This document shows, piece by piece, positions 45,503 to 53,357 of a stretch of 64,000 nt of DNA. Where the stretch lies: the NCBI RefSeq assembly GCF_003583365.1, contig NZ_QXED01000003.1, positions 682,001-746,000 on the forward strand, read 5' to 3'. The DNA comes from Fibrisoma montanum. GTDB taxonomy: Bacteria > Bacteroidota > Bacteroidia > Cytophagales > Spirosomataceae. Under the pieces are notes generated by a model. It did no database searches and had not been told where the DNA came from. It saw only the letters and a program-made list of their open reading frames with translations. The position numbers were made by a program, and so were the translations under genes. Within the stretch, counting starts at the first letter, position 1. Each line of letters opens with the position of its first letter.

Positions 45503-46600
45503 ATGATTAAGATAGCCCTTCTGGTACTACTGGTGGTTCAATTGATAGGCTCCTCTGCCAACGCCCAGGCACCCAAAAAACCGGTTCGCGTCGGCGTGGT
45601 GGGCCTGGTGCATACGCATGTTCACTGGATACTGGGCCGGGCCAAACAGGACGACATCGAAATCGTCGGTATCGCCGAGCCGAACCGCGAGCTGGCCGAG
45701 CGGTTTCTGAAGCAGCATAAGCTGCCGATGAGCCTCCTTTACCCGACCGTTGAGGAGATGTTCGACAAGACAAAGCCGGAAGCAGTGACCGACTTCGGCA
45801 TGATTGTGGACCACCTGAAAACAGTGCAGATCTGCGCGCCACGCGGCATTCATGTGATGGTAGAAAAACCGCTGGCCGTCAGCTTCGACCACGCGAAACA
45901 GATGGAAGCCCTGGCGAAAAAGCACAAAATCCACCTGCTGACCAACTACGAAACGACCTGGTACGGTAGTAACCACAAAGCCTACGACCTGGTAAATGAC
46001 GGGGCCATCGGCGACATCCGGAAGATTGTCGTCCACGACGGTCACCAGGGTCCGAAGGAGATCGGCGTAAATAAAGAATTTCTGGATTGGCTGACCGACC
46101 CGGTCACCAACGGTGCCGGTGCCCTCTTCGATTTCGGCTGCTACGGGGCCGACTTGGCTACGTGGCTGCTGAAGGGCCAGCGCCCCCTGACCGTGACGGC
46201 CGTGACCCAGCAGATCAAACCGGATATTTATCCGAAAGTCGACGATGAAGCCACCATCATCCTGACGTATCCAAAAGCGCAGGCCGTGATTCAGGCATCG
46301 TGGAACTGGCCGTTCAGCCGGAAAGACATGGAGGTGTACGGCCAGCATGGCTACGTCTTTACACTGGACGGCAAACGAATGCGCGTTCGCCTGAAAGACG
46401 ACAAAACAGAGCAGGCTCAGGAAGTAGCTCAGACCGAAGCACCGGCTGTCGACCCGTTTGCGTATCTGGCTGCCGTCGTGCGAAATGAAACCAAAAAAGA
46501 AGACGGATTGTCTTCCCTGCAAACGAACATGATCGTTATGGAGATTCTGGACGCAGCCCGGCAGTCGGCGAAAAGCGGCAAGCCGGTAGCGCTGAAATAA
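45503..46600 (+). CDS. Secreted Gfo/Idh/MocA-family oxidoreductase
   Basis: 365 residues. Begins with a signal peptide (IALLVLLVVQLIGSSANAQ) and continues as a Rossmann NAD(P)-binding domain (VRVGVVGLVHTHVHWILGRA, IVGIAEPNRELAE) with the family EKP motif (HVMVEKPLAVSFDHAKQMEAL) and a C-terminal alpha/beta domain (GAGALFDFGCYGADLATWLL). Such enzymes oxidise or reduce sugars and related polyols; export is seen in many Bacteroidota members. Substrate unknown. It lies between metZ and the toxin-antitoxin pair on the same strand, with 71 nt upstream and 39 nt downstream, so it may be in the same transcription unit. Confidence 0.9.
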   Translation: MIKIALLVLLVVQLIGSSANAQAPKKPVRVGVVGLVHTHVHWILGRAKQDDIEIVGIAEPNRELAERFLKQHKLPMSLLYPTVEEMFDKTKPEAVTDFGMIVDHLKTVQICAPRGIHVMVEKPLAVSFDHAKQMEALAKKHKIHLLTNYETTWYGSNHKAYDLVNDGAIGDIRKIVVHDGHQGPKEIGVNKEFLDWLTDPVTNGAGALFDFGCYGADLATWLLKGQRPLTVTAVTQQIKPDIYPKVDDEATIILTYPKAQAVIQASWNWPFSRKDMEVYGQHGYVFTLDGKRMRVRLKDDKTEQAQEVAQTEAPAVDPFAYLAAVVRNETKKEDGLSSLQTNMIVMEILDAARQSAKSGKPVALK

Positions 46601-46639
46601 CCGGTATCTTCTGATCAAGCTAAACCGCCGAACGACGCC

Positions 46640-46942
46640 ATGAAGACACTAACGCTGAACATACCCGACTCGCTTGACCCGGCGGTTGCGCGCTGGGAAC
46701 TGGCTCGCTCGCTCTACGAAAAAGGCGAACTAACGCTGGAACAGGCGGCTGAAATAGTAGGTTTGACACCCACTTATTTCAAAATAAAGATGCAAAAGTC
46801 CTTTAACCGGGAAGATGAGCGGATTAAGCAAACGGTAGTAGCCACGGCAAAACCGATGAACCGTCAGTATTTTGATCAGTTGGTCGACCAATTAGATATT
46901 AAAGAATCTTGGGAAGACCTGACCAGCCAGATCGGCAAATGA
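46640..46942 (+). CDS. UPF0175-family antitoxin-like protein
   Basis: 100 residues. The N-terminal segment LTLNIPDSLDPAVARWELARSL and the helix-turn-helix-like ELTLEQAAEIVGLTPTYFKI fit UPF0175, a family often found as the first gene of a toxin-antitoxin pair with a PIN-domain toxin. Its stop overlaps the start of the PIN gene by 4 nt (ATGA), the typical arrangement. Likely DNA-binding antitoxin that also represses its own operon; here it opens the run of genes leading into cysH. Confidence 0.82.
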   Translation: MKTLTLNIPDSLDPAVARWELARSLYEKGELTLEQAAEIVGLTPTYFKIKMQKSFNREDERIKQTVVATAKPMNRQYFDQLVDQLDIKESWEDLTSQIGK

Positions 46943-47394
46943 TGCATTTACTGGATACTAACATTGTCCTCGCTTATCTGAAAAAATCAACTTTGTCGGT
47001 TGCTCTCGATAAGCAATATGGCCTTTTGAGCGAACATGCTAAACCATTTATCTCGGCTGTGACAGTTGGCGAACTTTGGTCGCTGTGTTTGCAGAATAAC
47101 TGGGGTCCAAAGCGACGAGAGTTATTGATTGAAATTTTACGGCAATTGACCATTGTAGATATAAACCTTGAGCCGATCATCCAGAACTACGCTGAGATTG
47201 ACGCTTTTAGTCAAAGCAAGTTAATGGGCCGCCCTCTTGGTAGTTCAGCCCGCAACATGGGTAAAAATGACTTATGGATAGCAGCAACTGCTTCTATGTT
47301 AGATGCTGTTCTTATTACAACCGATAAAGATTTCGACCATTTGCACGGGCAATTTGTGGAAGTAATTCGAATTGACCCCGACGTATACCGTTAA
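46939..47394 (+). CDS. PIN-domain (VapC-like) toxin
   Basis: 151 residues from ATG 46939 (a second ATG follows at once). PIN-domain acidic residues are in place: Asp in LLDTNIVLAYL, Glu in ISAVTVGELWSL, Asp in MGKNDLWIAATASML and Asp in LITTDKDFDHL. VapC toxins are Mg-dependent RNases that cut tRNA or rRNA. With the UPF0175 gene it forms a complete type II toxin-antitoxin module. It ends only 6 nt before the cysH start, so cysH is probably transcribed with it. Confidence 0.92.
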   Translation: MMHLLDTNIVLAYLKKSTLSVALDKQYGLLSEHAKPFISAVTVGELWSLCLQNNWGPKRRELLIEILRQLTIVDINLEPIIQNYAEIDAFSQSKLMGRPLGSSARNMGKNDLWIAATASMLDAVLITTDKDFDHLHGQFVEVIRIDPDVYR

Positions 47395-47400
47395 AACCAG

Positions 47401-48114
47401 ATGATAGCTGCACAACCGTACACCCTCGAAGCGCTGACCGAGCAGTTAGCCGGCAAAAACGAAGTGGAAAGCCTTCGGACGCTGGCTGACCTGTTTCCGG
47501 GCGAGGTGATCTTTTCAACCAGCCTTGGCTACGAAGACCAGGTCATTACGGACTTGATCCTCGCCAACGACATCCCGATCAAGATCTTCACCCTCGATAC
47601 GGGCCGGATGTTCTCGGAAACGTATTCGGTCTGGAAAAAAACCAACGACCGCTACGCGACAACAATTGATACGTACTTCCCCGATCAGGCAGCCGTTGAA
47701 AAACTGATGACCGAGAAAGGACCGTACAGCATGTACGATTCCATCGAAAACCGGAAAGAATGCTGCTTCATTCGCAAAGTTCAGCCGTTGAACCGGGCGC
47801 TGGCGGGTAACAAAATCTGGATCACCGGCATCCGGGCCGAACAGTCGCAGAACCGGCAGGGCATGACCCAGCTTGAATGGGACGGTGGCCATAACCTGTT
47901 TAAATTCCACCCACTGATGGACTGGACGTTCGAACAGGTGAAGGAGTACGTGCGCGACAACAACGTACCATACAATCCGCTGCACGACCGGGGTTTTGTG
48001 AGTATCGGCTGCCAGCCTTGCACCCGCGCCATTCAGGAAGGCGAAGACTTCCGCGCCGGTCGCTGGTGGTGGGAAGACAACTCAAAGAAGGAATGCGGAC
48101 TACACGCTAAATAA
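47401..48114 (+). CDS. cysH: Adenylyl-sulfate (APS) reductase
   Basis: Reduces activated sulfate to sulfite using thioredoxin. 237 residues. N-terminal PP-loop fold (VIFSTSLGYEDQVITDLIL, FTLDTGRMFSETY). Cys pairs Cys121-Cys122 (KECCFIRKVQPL) and Cys204/Cys207 (GCQPCTRA) match the four [4Fe-4S] ligands of the APS-using type, and the catalytic Cys is Cys232 in ECGLH. APS rather than PAPS as substrate fits the lack of a cysC (APS kinase) gene or fusion in the window. Start ATG 47401 lies 6 nt after the PIN toxin stop. The cysD gene follows after an inverted-repeat spacer. Confidence 0.95.
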   Translation: MIAAQPYTLEALTEQLAGKNEVESLRTLADLFPGEVIFSTSLGYEDQVITDLILANDIPIKIFTLDTGRMFSETYSVWKKTNDRYATTIDTYFPDQAAVEKLMTEKGPYSMYDSIENRKECCFIRKVQPLNRALAGNKIWITGIRAEQSQNRQGMTQLEWDGGHNLFKFHPLMDWTFEQVKEYVRDNNVPYNPLHDRGFVSIGCQPCTRAIQEGEDFRAGRWWWEDNSKKECGLHAK

Positions 48115-48116
48115 TA

Positions 48117-48181
48117 GAATGATTGACTTGTTGAATGATTGAATTGAGTAGGCATTCAATCACTCAACAAGTCAATCATTC
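48117..48181 (+). repeat. Intra-operon inverted repeat between cysH and cysD
   Basis: The 28-nt arm 48117-48144 (starting GAATGATTGACTTGTTGA) pairs with 48154-48181 with a single mismatch; loop 9 nt. It begins 2 nt after the cysH stop and its right arm ends 16 nt before the cysD ATG at 48198. The arm is made of a low-complexity TTGAATGATT pattern. Confidence 0.9.
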
Positions 48182-48197
48182 AACAACTCTGTTGCAA

Positions 48198-49100
48198 ATG
48201 AAACTTGACTATCTCGATCAGCTCGAATCCGAAGCGATCCACATCATGCGGGAAGTAGCCGGGCAGTTTGAACGGCCAGCCTTACTCTTTTCGGGTGGTA
48301 AAGACTCGATCACGCTGGTGCATCTGGCGCGTAAAGCCTTCCGGCCGGGTAAATTCCCGTTTCCGCTGGTGCACATCGATACGGGACATAATTTCCAGGA
48401 AGCGCTCGACTTCCGTGACCACCTGGCCGAAAGCCTGGGCGAGCGGCTCATCGTTCGCTACGTTGAAGATACCATTCGCGAGAAGAAACTGAAGGAACCT
48501 ACCGGCCGTAATGCTACCCGCAACGGCCTGCAAACGTTTACCCTGCTCGACACCATCGAAGAGTTTGAGTTCGACGCCTGCATCGGAGGGGCCCGCCGGG
48601 ATGAGGAAAAAGCCCGCGCCAAGGAACGGGTGTTCTCCGTTCGGGATGAGTTTGGCTCGTGGGACCCCAAACGCCAGCGCCCCGAACTCTGGAACCTCTA
48701 CAACGGTAAAATTCACAAGGGCGAAAACGTCCGGGTATTCCCGATTTCCAACTGGACCGAACTCGACGTGTGGAACTACATCCGGCGCGAGAACATTGCG
48801 CTGCCCAACATTTACTTCGCCCACGAGCGCGAACTGATCCAGCGCGACGGCAAGCTGATGGCAACCGAAGGCGGTATCATTAAACCTGAAGCAGGCGACC
48901 AGATCGTAACGCGCCGGGTTCGGTTCCGGACCGTCGGCGACATCTCCTGCACAGCCGCCGTTGAGTCGACAGCCGATACGCTCGACTCGGTCATTACAGA
49001 AATTCAGGCCACGCGCATCTCCGAACGGGGCGAAACCCGCATGGACGACCAGATGAGCGAAGCGGCTATGGAAGATCGGAAAAAGGGAGGGTATTTTTAA
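48198..49100 (+). CDS. cysD: Sulfate adenylyltransferase subunit 2
   Basis: Small subunit of ATP sulfurylase, which makes APS from sulfate and ATP. 300 residues from ATG 48198; 21 more in-frame codons upstream fall in the inverted repeat and are not part of the family. PP-loop motif SGGKDS at residues 32-37, then KFPFPLVHIDTGHNFQEALDFRD, CIGGARRDEEKARAKER, and the C-terminal RERELIQR-like HERELIQRDGKLM. It acts as a heterodimer with CysN; the cysN gene follows but is separated by a toxin-antitoxin remnant of about 560 nt. Confidence 0.96.
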   Translation: MKLDYLDQLESEAIHIMREVAGQFERPALLFSGGKDSITLVHLARKAFRPGKFPFPLVHIDTGHNFQEALDFRDHLAESLGERLIVRYVEDTIREKKLKEPTGRNATRNGLQTFTLLDTIEEFEFDACIGGARRDEEKARAKERVFSVRDEFGSWDPKRQRPELWNLYNGKIHKGENVRVFPISNWTELDVWNYIRRENIALPNIYFAHERELIQRDGKLMATEGGIIKPEAGDQIVTRRVRFRTVGDISCTAAVESTADTLDSVITEIQATRISERGETRMDDQMSEAAMEDRKKGGYF

Positions 49101-49111
49101 AGCAACGCGCT

Positions 49112-49351
49112 ATGCAGATTGTCATTGAGGTATCCGACACTAAGGCTTCGTTCGTGCTGGAATTGTTGAAAAGCCTTCCCTTTGTAGATGTGAAGAGCGA
49201 AAACAAACCTCAGGCACCTGCCTCTTCAACTCCCATGGAAAAGAAGCTTTCTCCCAAGACAGCCTCTCTACTGGGAGCTTTTCCAATGCTGGCAACCATT
49301 GACGAGGAGTCAAGCCGCCAACAAGCGGTAAGGAAGAAACATTTAAAATGA
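49112..49351 (+). CDS. Putative antitoxin of a decayed PIN module
   Basis: 79 residues. The N-terminal MQIVIEVSDTKASFVLELLKSLPFV is a strand-helix pattern common in small Bacteroidota antitoxins paired with PIN toxins; the C-terminal half is charged and probably disordered. Its stop overlaps the next start by 4 nt (ATGA), the typical antitoxin-toxin junction. No named family was recognised. Lies 11 nt after cysD. Confidence 0.6.
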   Translation: MQIVIEVSDTKASFVLELLKSLPFVDVKSENKPQAPASSTPMEKKLSPKTASLLGAFPMLATIDEESSRQQAVRKKHLK

Positions 49352-49657
49352 AGCCAGTTGTTCTGATCGACACCAACGTTGTCATTGATCTGCTGGCTAG
49401 CCGGGAGCCTAATTGCTTCTCGGCCGCTGCGGTTTTTGATCTGGCTGAACAGGAGAAAATAAATGCCTACGTAAATGTCCTGACGTTGGTGACAGTCTAT
49501 TACATCCTTCATGCGCATTACAAAGTGGCTCACGACTCGATCATGGAAAAATTTGCCGTGACCAACTGATATCATAACACGTAACACGGATGATTTTAGA
49601 GCAGCCGATGTCAATGTTGCGACACCTATCGACTGGCTCGCTAATTATTCGTTCTAA
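49348..49657 (+). pseudogene. PIN-domain toxin remnant with internal deletion and frameshift
   Basis: The first 73 codons (49348-49569) are the N-terminal half of a PIN domain: VVLIDTNVVIDLLASREP, then FDLAEQEKINAYVNVLTLVTVYYIL. The stop at 49567-49569 is followed, in a different frame, by the tail of the same kind of protein: TDIITRNTDDFRAADV at about 49565-49612, continuing to a TAA at 49655-49657. The roughly 40 residues that normally lie between, with a third acidic active-site residue, are gone. The toxin is therefore inactive, while its antitoxin gene remains. The remnant separates cysD from cysN by only 9 nt on the right. Confidence 0.85.
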
Positions 49658-49666
49658 TTCAATACT

Positions 49667-50947
49667 ATGGATCTCCTACGATTTATAACCGCAGGCTCCG
49701 TCGACGATGGCAAAAGTACGCTCATCGGCCGCCTGCTGTACGATTCAAAATCCATCCTGGCCGACCAGATGGAAGCCATCGAACGGGCCAGTAAAAACCG
49801 CGACAACGGGGAAGGTTCTGGCCGGTCCGCTGGTGCGGCTCCGGTCGATCTGGCGCTGCTGACCGACGGCCTCCGCTCCGAACGCGAACAAGGCATTACC
49901 ATCGACGTGGCGTACCGCTACTTTCAGACGCCCAGACGTAAATTCATCATTGTGGATGCACCGGGTCATATTCAGTACACCCGCAACATGGTGACGGGCG
50001 CGTCGAACTGCCAGCTGGCCATTGTACTGGTCGATGCCCGGCATGGCGTGGTAGAGCAAACCCGTCGGCATTCGCTCATTGCGTCGCTGCTGGGCATTCC
50101 GCATATCGTCGTGGCAGTCAACAAGATGGACCTCGTCGGCTACTCGCAGGATGTGTTCTCCGACATCTGCATCCAGTACAACGAACTGGCGCAGAAGCTG
50201 AACGTGACGAACGTAAGTTATATTCCAATGAGCGCCCTGAACGGCGACAACGTCGTTGATAAATCGGACAATATGCCGTGGTACGAAGGGCAAACGCTGC
50301 TGAATTACCTCGAAACGGTTGAAGTTGACGATGACTTCAATGTCGATCAGGCCCGGTTTCCGGTACAGTACGTGATCCGTCCGCAAACGACCGAACTGCA
50401 CGATTACCGGGGCTACGCCGGTCGGATTACGAGTGGCGTCTTTCGCAAAGGCGATGCCGTCACGATCCTGCCCTCAGGCGAAACGTCGACCATCGATGCC
50501 ATTGAAGTTGCCGAAACGCATTACGACGAAGCGATTTCCCCCATGTCGGTAGTGCTGCACCTGACCGACGACGTAGACGTGAGCCGCGGAGACCTTATTA
50601 TCCGGTCGGATAGTCAGCCGGTGGTAACCCAGACCGCCGAGGCTATGCTGTGCTGGATGGACACCAAAGACTGTAAAGTGGGCAGCAAATACCTGCTGCA
50701 GGTGGGTACGTTCCGGACGCGCTGCTCGATCCGCGAGATTGCGTACCAGGTCAACGTCAATACCTACGAAGAAATCGAAGGCGTAGAAAATCTGAAACTG
50801 AACGATATAGCCAAGGTAGTGCTCCGCACCGCCCAGCCGATCAGCTTCGATCCGTACAACCACAACCGGGCTACGGGCAGCGCTATCCTCATTGATGAAA
50901 CGTCGAACGTAACAGTAGGCGCCGTTATGCTGGTAGCAGAAGCATAA
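49667..50947 (+). CDS. cysN: Sulfate adenylyltransferase subunit 1 (GTPase)
   Basis: Regulatory GTPase subunit of ATP sulfurylase, related to EF-Tu. 426 residues, the length of stand-alone CysN without a fused CysC kinase. G motifs: G1 AGSVDDGKST (9-18), G3 DAPGHIQYTRNM, G4 NKMD; a switch region RSEREQGITIDVAYRYF lies between. C-terminal beta-barrel domains follow. Works with CysD; coupling GTP hydrolysis to APS formation. Absence of CysC agrees with an APS-type CysH. Confidence 0.96.
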   Translation: MDLLRFITAGSVDDGKSTLIGRLLYDSKSILADQMEAIERASKNRDNGEGSGRSAGAAPVDLALLTDGLRSEREQGITIDVAYRYFQTPRRKFIIVDAPGHIQYTRNMVTGASNCQLAIVLVDARHGVVEQTRRHSLIASLLGIPHIVVAVNKMDLVGYSQDVFSDICIQYNELAQKLNVTNVSYIPMSALNGDNVVDKSDNMPWYEGQTLLNYLETVEVDDDFNVDQARFPVQYVIRPQTTELHDYRGYAGRITSGVFRKGDAVTILPSGETSTIDAIEVAETHYDEAISPMSVVLHLTDDVDVSRGDLIIRSDSQPVVTQTAEAMLCWMDTKDCKVGSKYLLQVGTFRTRCSIREIAYQVNVNTYEEIEGVENLKLNDIAKVVLRTAQPISFDPYNHNRATGSAILIDETSNVTVGAVMLVAEA

Positions 50948-51014
50948 ACTGGTTGGCACGCGGTCTGGCTTTGATAACTTTTGATTATCCTTCATAACGA
51001 AAAGTTAGTGAACG

Positions 51015-51082
51015 CCGGAACCATACCATGGCATAATTGCTTTATTATTGTACATTGATTGACAAAGCGCCGGGGTTCCGGC
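51015..51082 (+). promoter_or_regulatory. Structured leader of the sulfite reductase gene
   Basis: In the 183-nt gap after cysN, GCCGGAACC (51015-51023) pairs exactly with GGTTCCGGC (51074-51082), enclosing an AT-rich 50-nt loop, followed by CTTTGTTTCTTTG. It lies 48 nt before the ATG at 51131. It may be a terminator of the upstream genes or a control element of the reductase; no known riboswitch was recognised. Confidence 0.5.
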
Positions 51083-51130
51083 CTTTGTTTCTTTGTATTA
51101 GTTGATTAATTCTATAGACTACATACTATT

Positions 51131-53266
51131 ATGTCTATCCGAATCTCAGAGAATGTCAGTACGGCAGCCCGGCGCGACATCTTGGACCTCGAAAAAAAGA
51201 TCAGCAGCTTCGTTTCCGGCTCCATGACCGACGAACACTTCCGTAAGTTTCGGCTTACCCGGGGGGTGTACGGCCAGCGTCAGCCGGGGGTGCAGATGAT
51301 TCGGATCAAATTGCCCCACGGACGCATTACGGCCGATCAGCTTGTTCGCATTGCTGACGTATCGGACCGCTACGCGACCGGCAATCTCCACGCCACTACC
51401 CGTCAGGATATTCAGCTTCACTTTGTAAAACTGGCTGATTCCCCCCAGCTCTGGGCCGATCTGGAAGATGCCAGCGTTACGCTGAAAGAAGCCTGCGGCA
51501 ATACCGTCCGGAACGTAACGGGTTCGGCCCGCGCGGGTATCGACCCCGAGGAGCCCTTCGACATTACGCCCTACGCCTACACGATCTTCGATTACTTTCT
51601 GCGTAACCCGATCTGTCAGGATATGGGCCGTAAGTTCAAGATTTCTGTGTCGTCGTCGGAGAAGGATTCGGCCTACGGTTATATGCACGATGTAGGTTTG
51701 GTAGCTCGTGTTCAGGACGGCAAACGTGGCTTTAAAGTTATGCTGGGTGGCGGCCTGGGTGCGCAGCCCTTCCCGGCCCAGACGGCTTTTGAGTTTCTGG
51801 AAGAAGACCGCGTTATCCCGTTCATCGAGGGCGTTATCCGCGTGTTCGACCGCTACGGCGAACGGACCAAACGCCATAAGGCCCGGATGAAATACCTGCT
51901 CAACGACCTCGGCCTGGACGAAATGCTCCGCCGGATCGAGGAGGAAACGCCGGCTTTACGGGTTAAGCAGTATCAGGTTCCAGGCTTACCCCTGGAAGTA
52001 CGCGCTGATCGGCCAGAAGCCTCCGGATTCAAACTGGAAACGACCGATACAAAACTCAATACCTGGTTCAAAACCAACGTGTTTGAGCAAAAACAAAAAG
52101 GCTGGTACGCGGTCCAGCTACGGGTCCTGCTCGGCGACATGTCGTCCGACACGGCACGGGCGCTGGCCGGCATTGTGAAAAAGTACGCAGCCGACGACAT
52201 TCGCGTAACGGTAAACCAGGGCTACCTGCTTCGTTATATCCGGCCTGAAGATCTGACGGCCGTTTATAACGAATTAAACGCCCTGGGTCTGGCTGAGCCG
52301 GGCTTCGACACCACCGCCGACATTACTACCTGCCCCGGTACGGATACCTGTAACCTGGCGATTTCGAGCAGTTACGGCATTACGCGGGCGCTGGAAACGA
52401 TGATGCGTGAGGAGTTCCCGGACCTTGTTTTCAACGACGACATCAAGATCAAGATCAGCGGCTGTATGAACGGCTGCGGTCAGCACTCGGTGGCCAACAT
52501 TGGCTACCACGGCTCATCGCTGAAAAACGGCGCGTATGTACTGCCCGCCCTTCAGGTGCTGCTGGGCGGTGGTTTCAATGGCAAAGGCGAAGGCCTGATT
52601 GCCGATAAGGTCATCAAAATCCCGACCAAACGCGGACCGGATTCGCTGCGCGTGTTGCTGCGTGACTTCGAGACCAATGCGTTCGACGGCGAGTATTACA
52701 GCGATTACTACGCCCGGCAGGGGAAGAATTATTTCTACACGCTGCTGAAGCCGCTGGCCGACCTGAAAACCGTGATCGACAGCGACTACGTTGACTGGGA
52801 TCATACCGAGCAGTTTGTTACGGAAGTGGGTGTGGGCGAATGCGCCAGCGTAATCCTCGACCTCGTGGCTACCACCCTGACCGAAGCGCAGGAGAAACTG
52901 GGCTGGGCCAACGAAGCCCTGGCTGAAAGCCGCTGGGCCGACGCCATCTACCACGCGTACAATACGTTCATCACCGGTGCCAAAGCCGCTTTGATGAGCC
53001 GCGACGTGCCGACCAACACCCAGCACGGGATTGTCAGCGACTTTGACAAAACCTTCGTCGGCGAAAACGGCTTCCACGAAGCGGAAGGCGATTTCAAGTC
53101 ACTGGTGTTCAGCATTAATAAGCAGGAACCGTCCGAAGAATTTGCCCGGCAGTTCATCACCCGTGCCACTGGTTTCCTAACCAGCGTACAAGCGTACCGC
53201 GAACATCAGATTGAGATCGAGGGCGCTCCGGAATTGCAGGAACTGACACAGGCACAAGACAGCTAA
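51131..53266 (+). CDS. Siroheme-[4Fe-4S] nitrite/sulfite reductase with C-terminal HEPN-like domain
   Basis: 711 residues. The first 545 or so form the usual two-repeat sulfite/nitrite reductase: RLTRGVYGQRQPGVQMIRIKLP, RYATGNLHATTRQDIQLHFV, then cluster and siroheme ligands Cys401 and Cys407 (CPGTDTCNL) and Cys445 and Cys449 (CMNGCGQH). It most likely reduces sulfite to sulfide with six electrons from ferredoxin. Residues about 570-711 are extra: a helical domain with Arg601-x6-His608 (RWADAIYHAYNTF), the form of a HEPN motif. It sits between cysN and cobA, which makes the siroheme precursor. Sulfite is favoured over nitrite by context. Confidence 0.93.
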   Translation: MSIRISENVSTAARRDILDLEKKISSFVSGSMTDEHFRKFRLTRGVYGQRQPGVQMIRIKLPHGRITADQLVRIADVSDRYATGNLHATTRQDIQLHFVKLADSPQLWADLEDASVTLKEACGNTVRNVTGSARAGIDPEEPFDITPYAYTIFDYFLRNPICQDMGRKFKISVSSSEKDSAYGYMHDVGLVARVQDGKRGFKVMLGGGLGAQPFPAQTAFEFLEEDRVIPFIEGVIRVFDRYGERTKRHKARMKYLLNDLGLDEMLRRIEEETPALRVKQYQVPGLPLEVRADRPEASGFKLETTDTKLNTWFKTNVFEQKQKGWYAVQLRVLLGDMSSDTARALAGIVKKYAADDIRVTVNQGYLLRYIRPEDLTAVYNELNALGLAEPGFDTTADITTCPGTDTCNLAISSSYGITRALETMMREEFPDLVFNDDIKIKISGCMNGCGQHSVANIGYHGSSLKNGAYVLPALQVLLGGGFNGKGEGLIADKVIKIPTKRGPDSLRVLLRDFETNAFDGEYYSDYYARQGKNYFYTLLKPLADLKTVIDSDYVDWDHTEQFVTEVGVGECASVILDLVATTLTEAQEKLGWANEALAESRWADAIYHAYNTFITGAKAALMSRDVPTNTQHGIVSDFDKTFVGENGFHEAEGDFKSLVFSINKQEPSEEFARQFITRATGFLTSVQAYREHQIEIEGAPELQELTQAQDS

Positions 53267-53354
53267 TTCAATGAGCGAAAGAGTGAATGAGTGAATGAGC
53301 GAATACAATTCCAGACATTCACTAATTCGCTCATTCACTCATTCACTAATTGAA
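53267..53354 (+). repeat. Intra-operon inverted repeat between sulfite reductase gene and cobA
   Basis: A 22-nt arm at 53283-53304 (GTGAATGAGTGAATG...) is the exact reverse complement of 53325-53346; a second outer pair TTCAAT (53267-53272) and ATTGAA (53349-53354) extends the structure. It fills the whole spacer, begins right after the stop and ends 3 nt before the cobA ATG at 53358. The arms are made of the word GAATGAGT. Confidence 0.9.
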
Positions 53355-53357
53355 CCA

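Noticed and set aside
53283-53346. GAATGAGT repeats as a CRISPR array
   Set aside because: There are only two inverted copies and no unique spacers; it is a hairpin.
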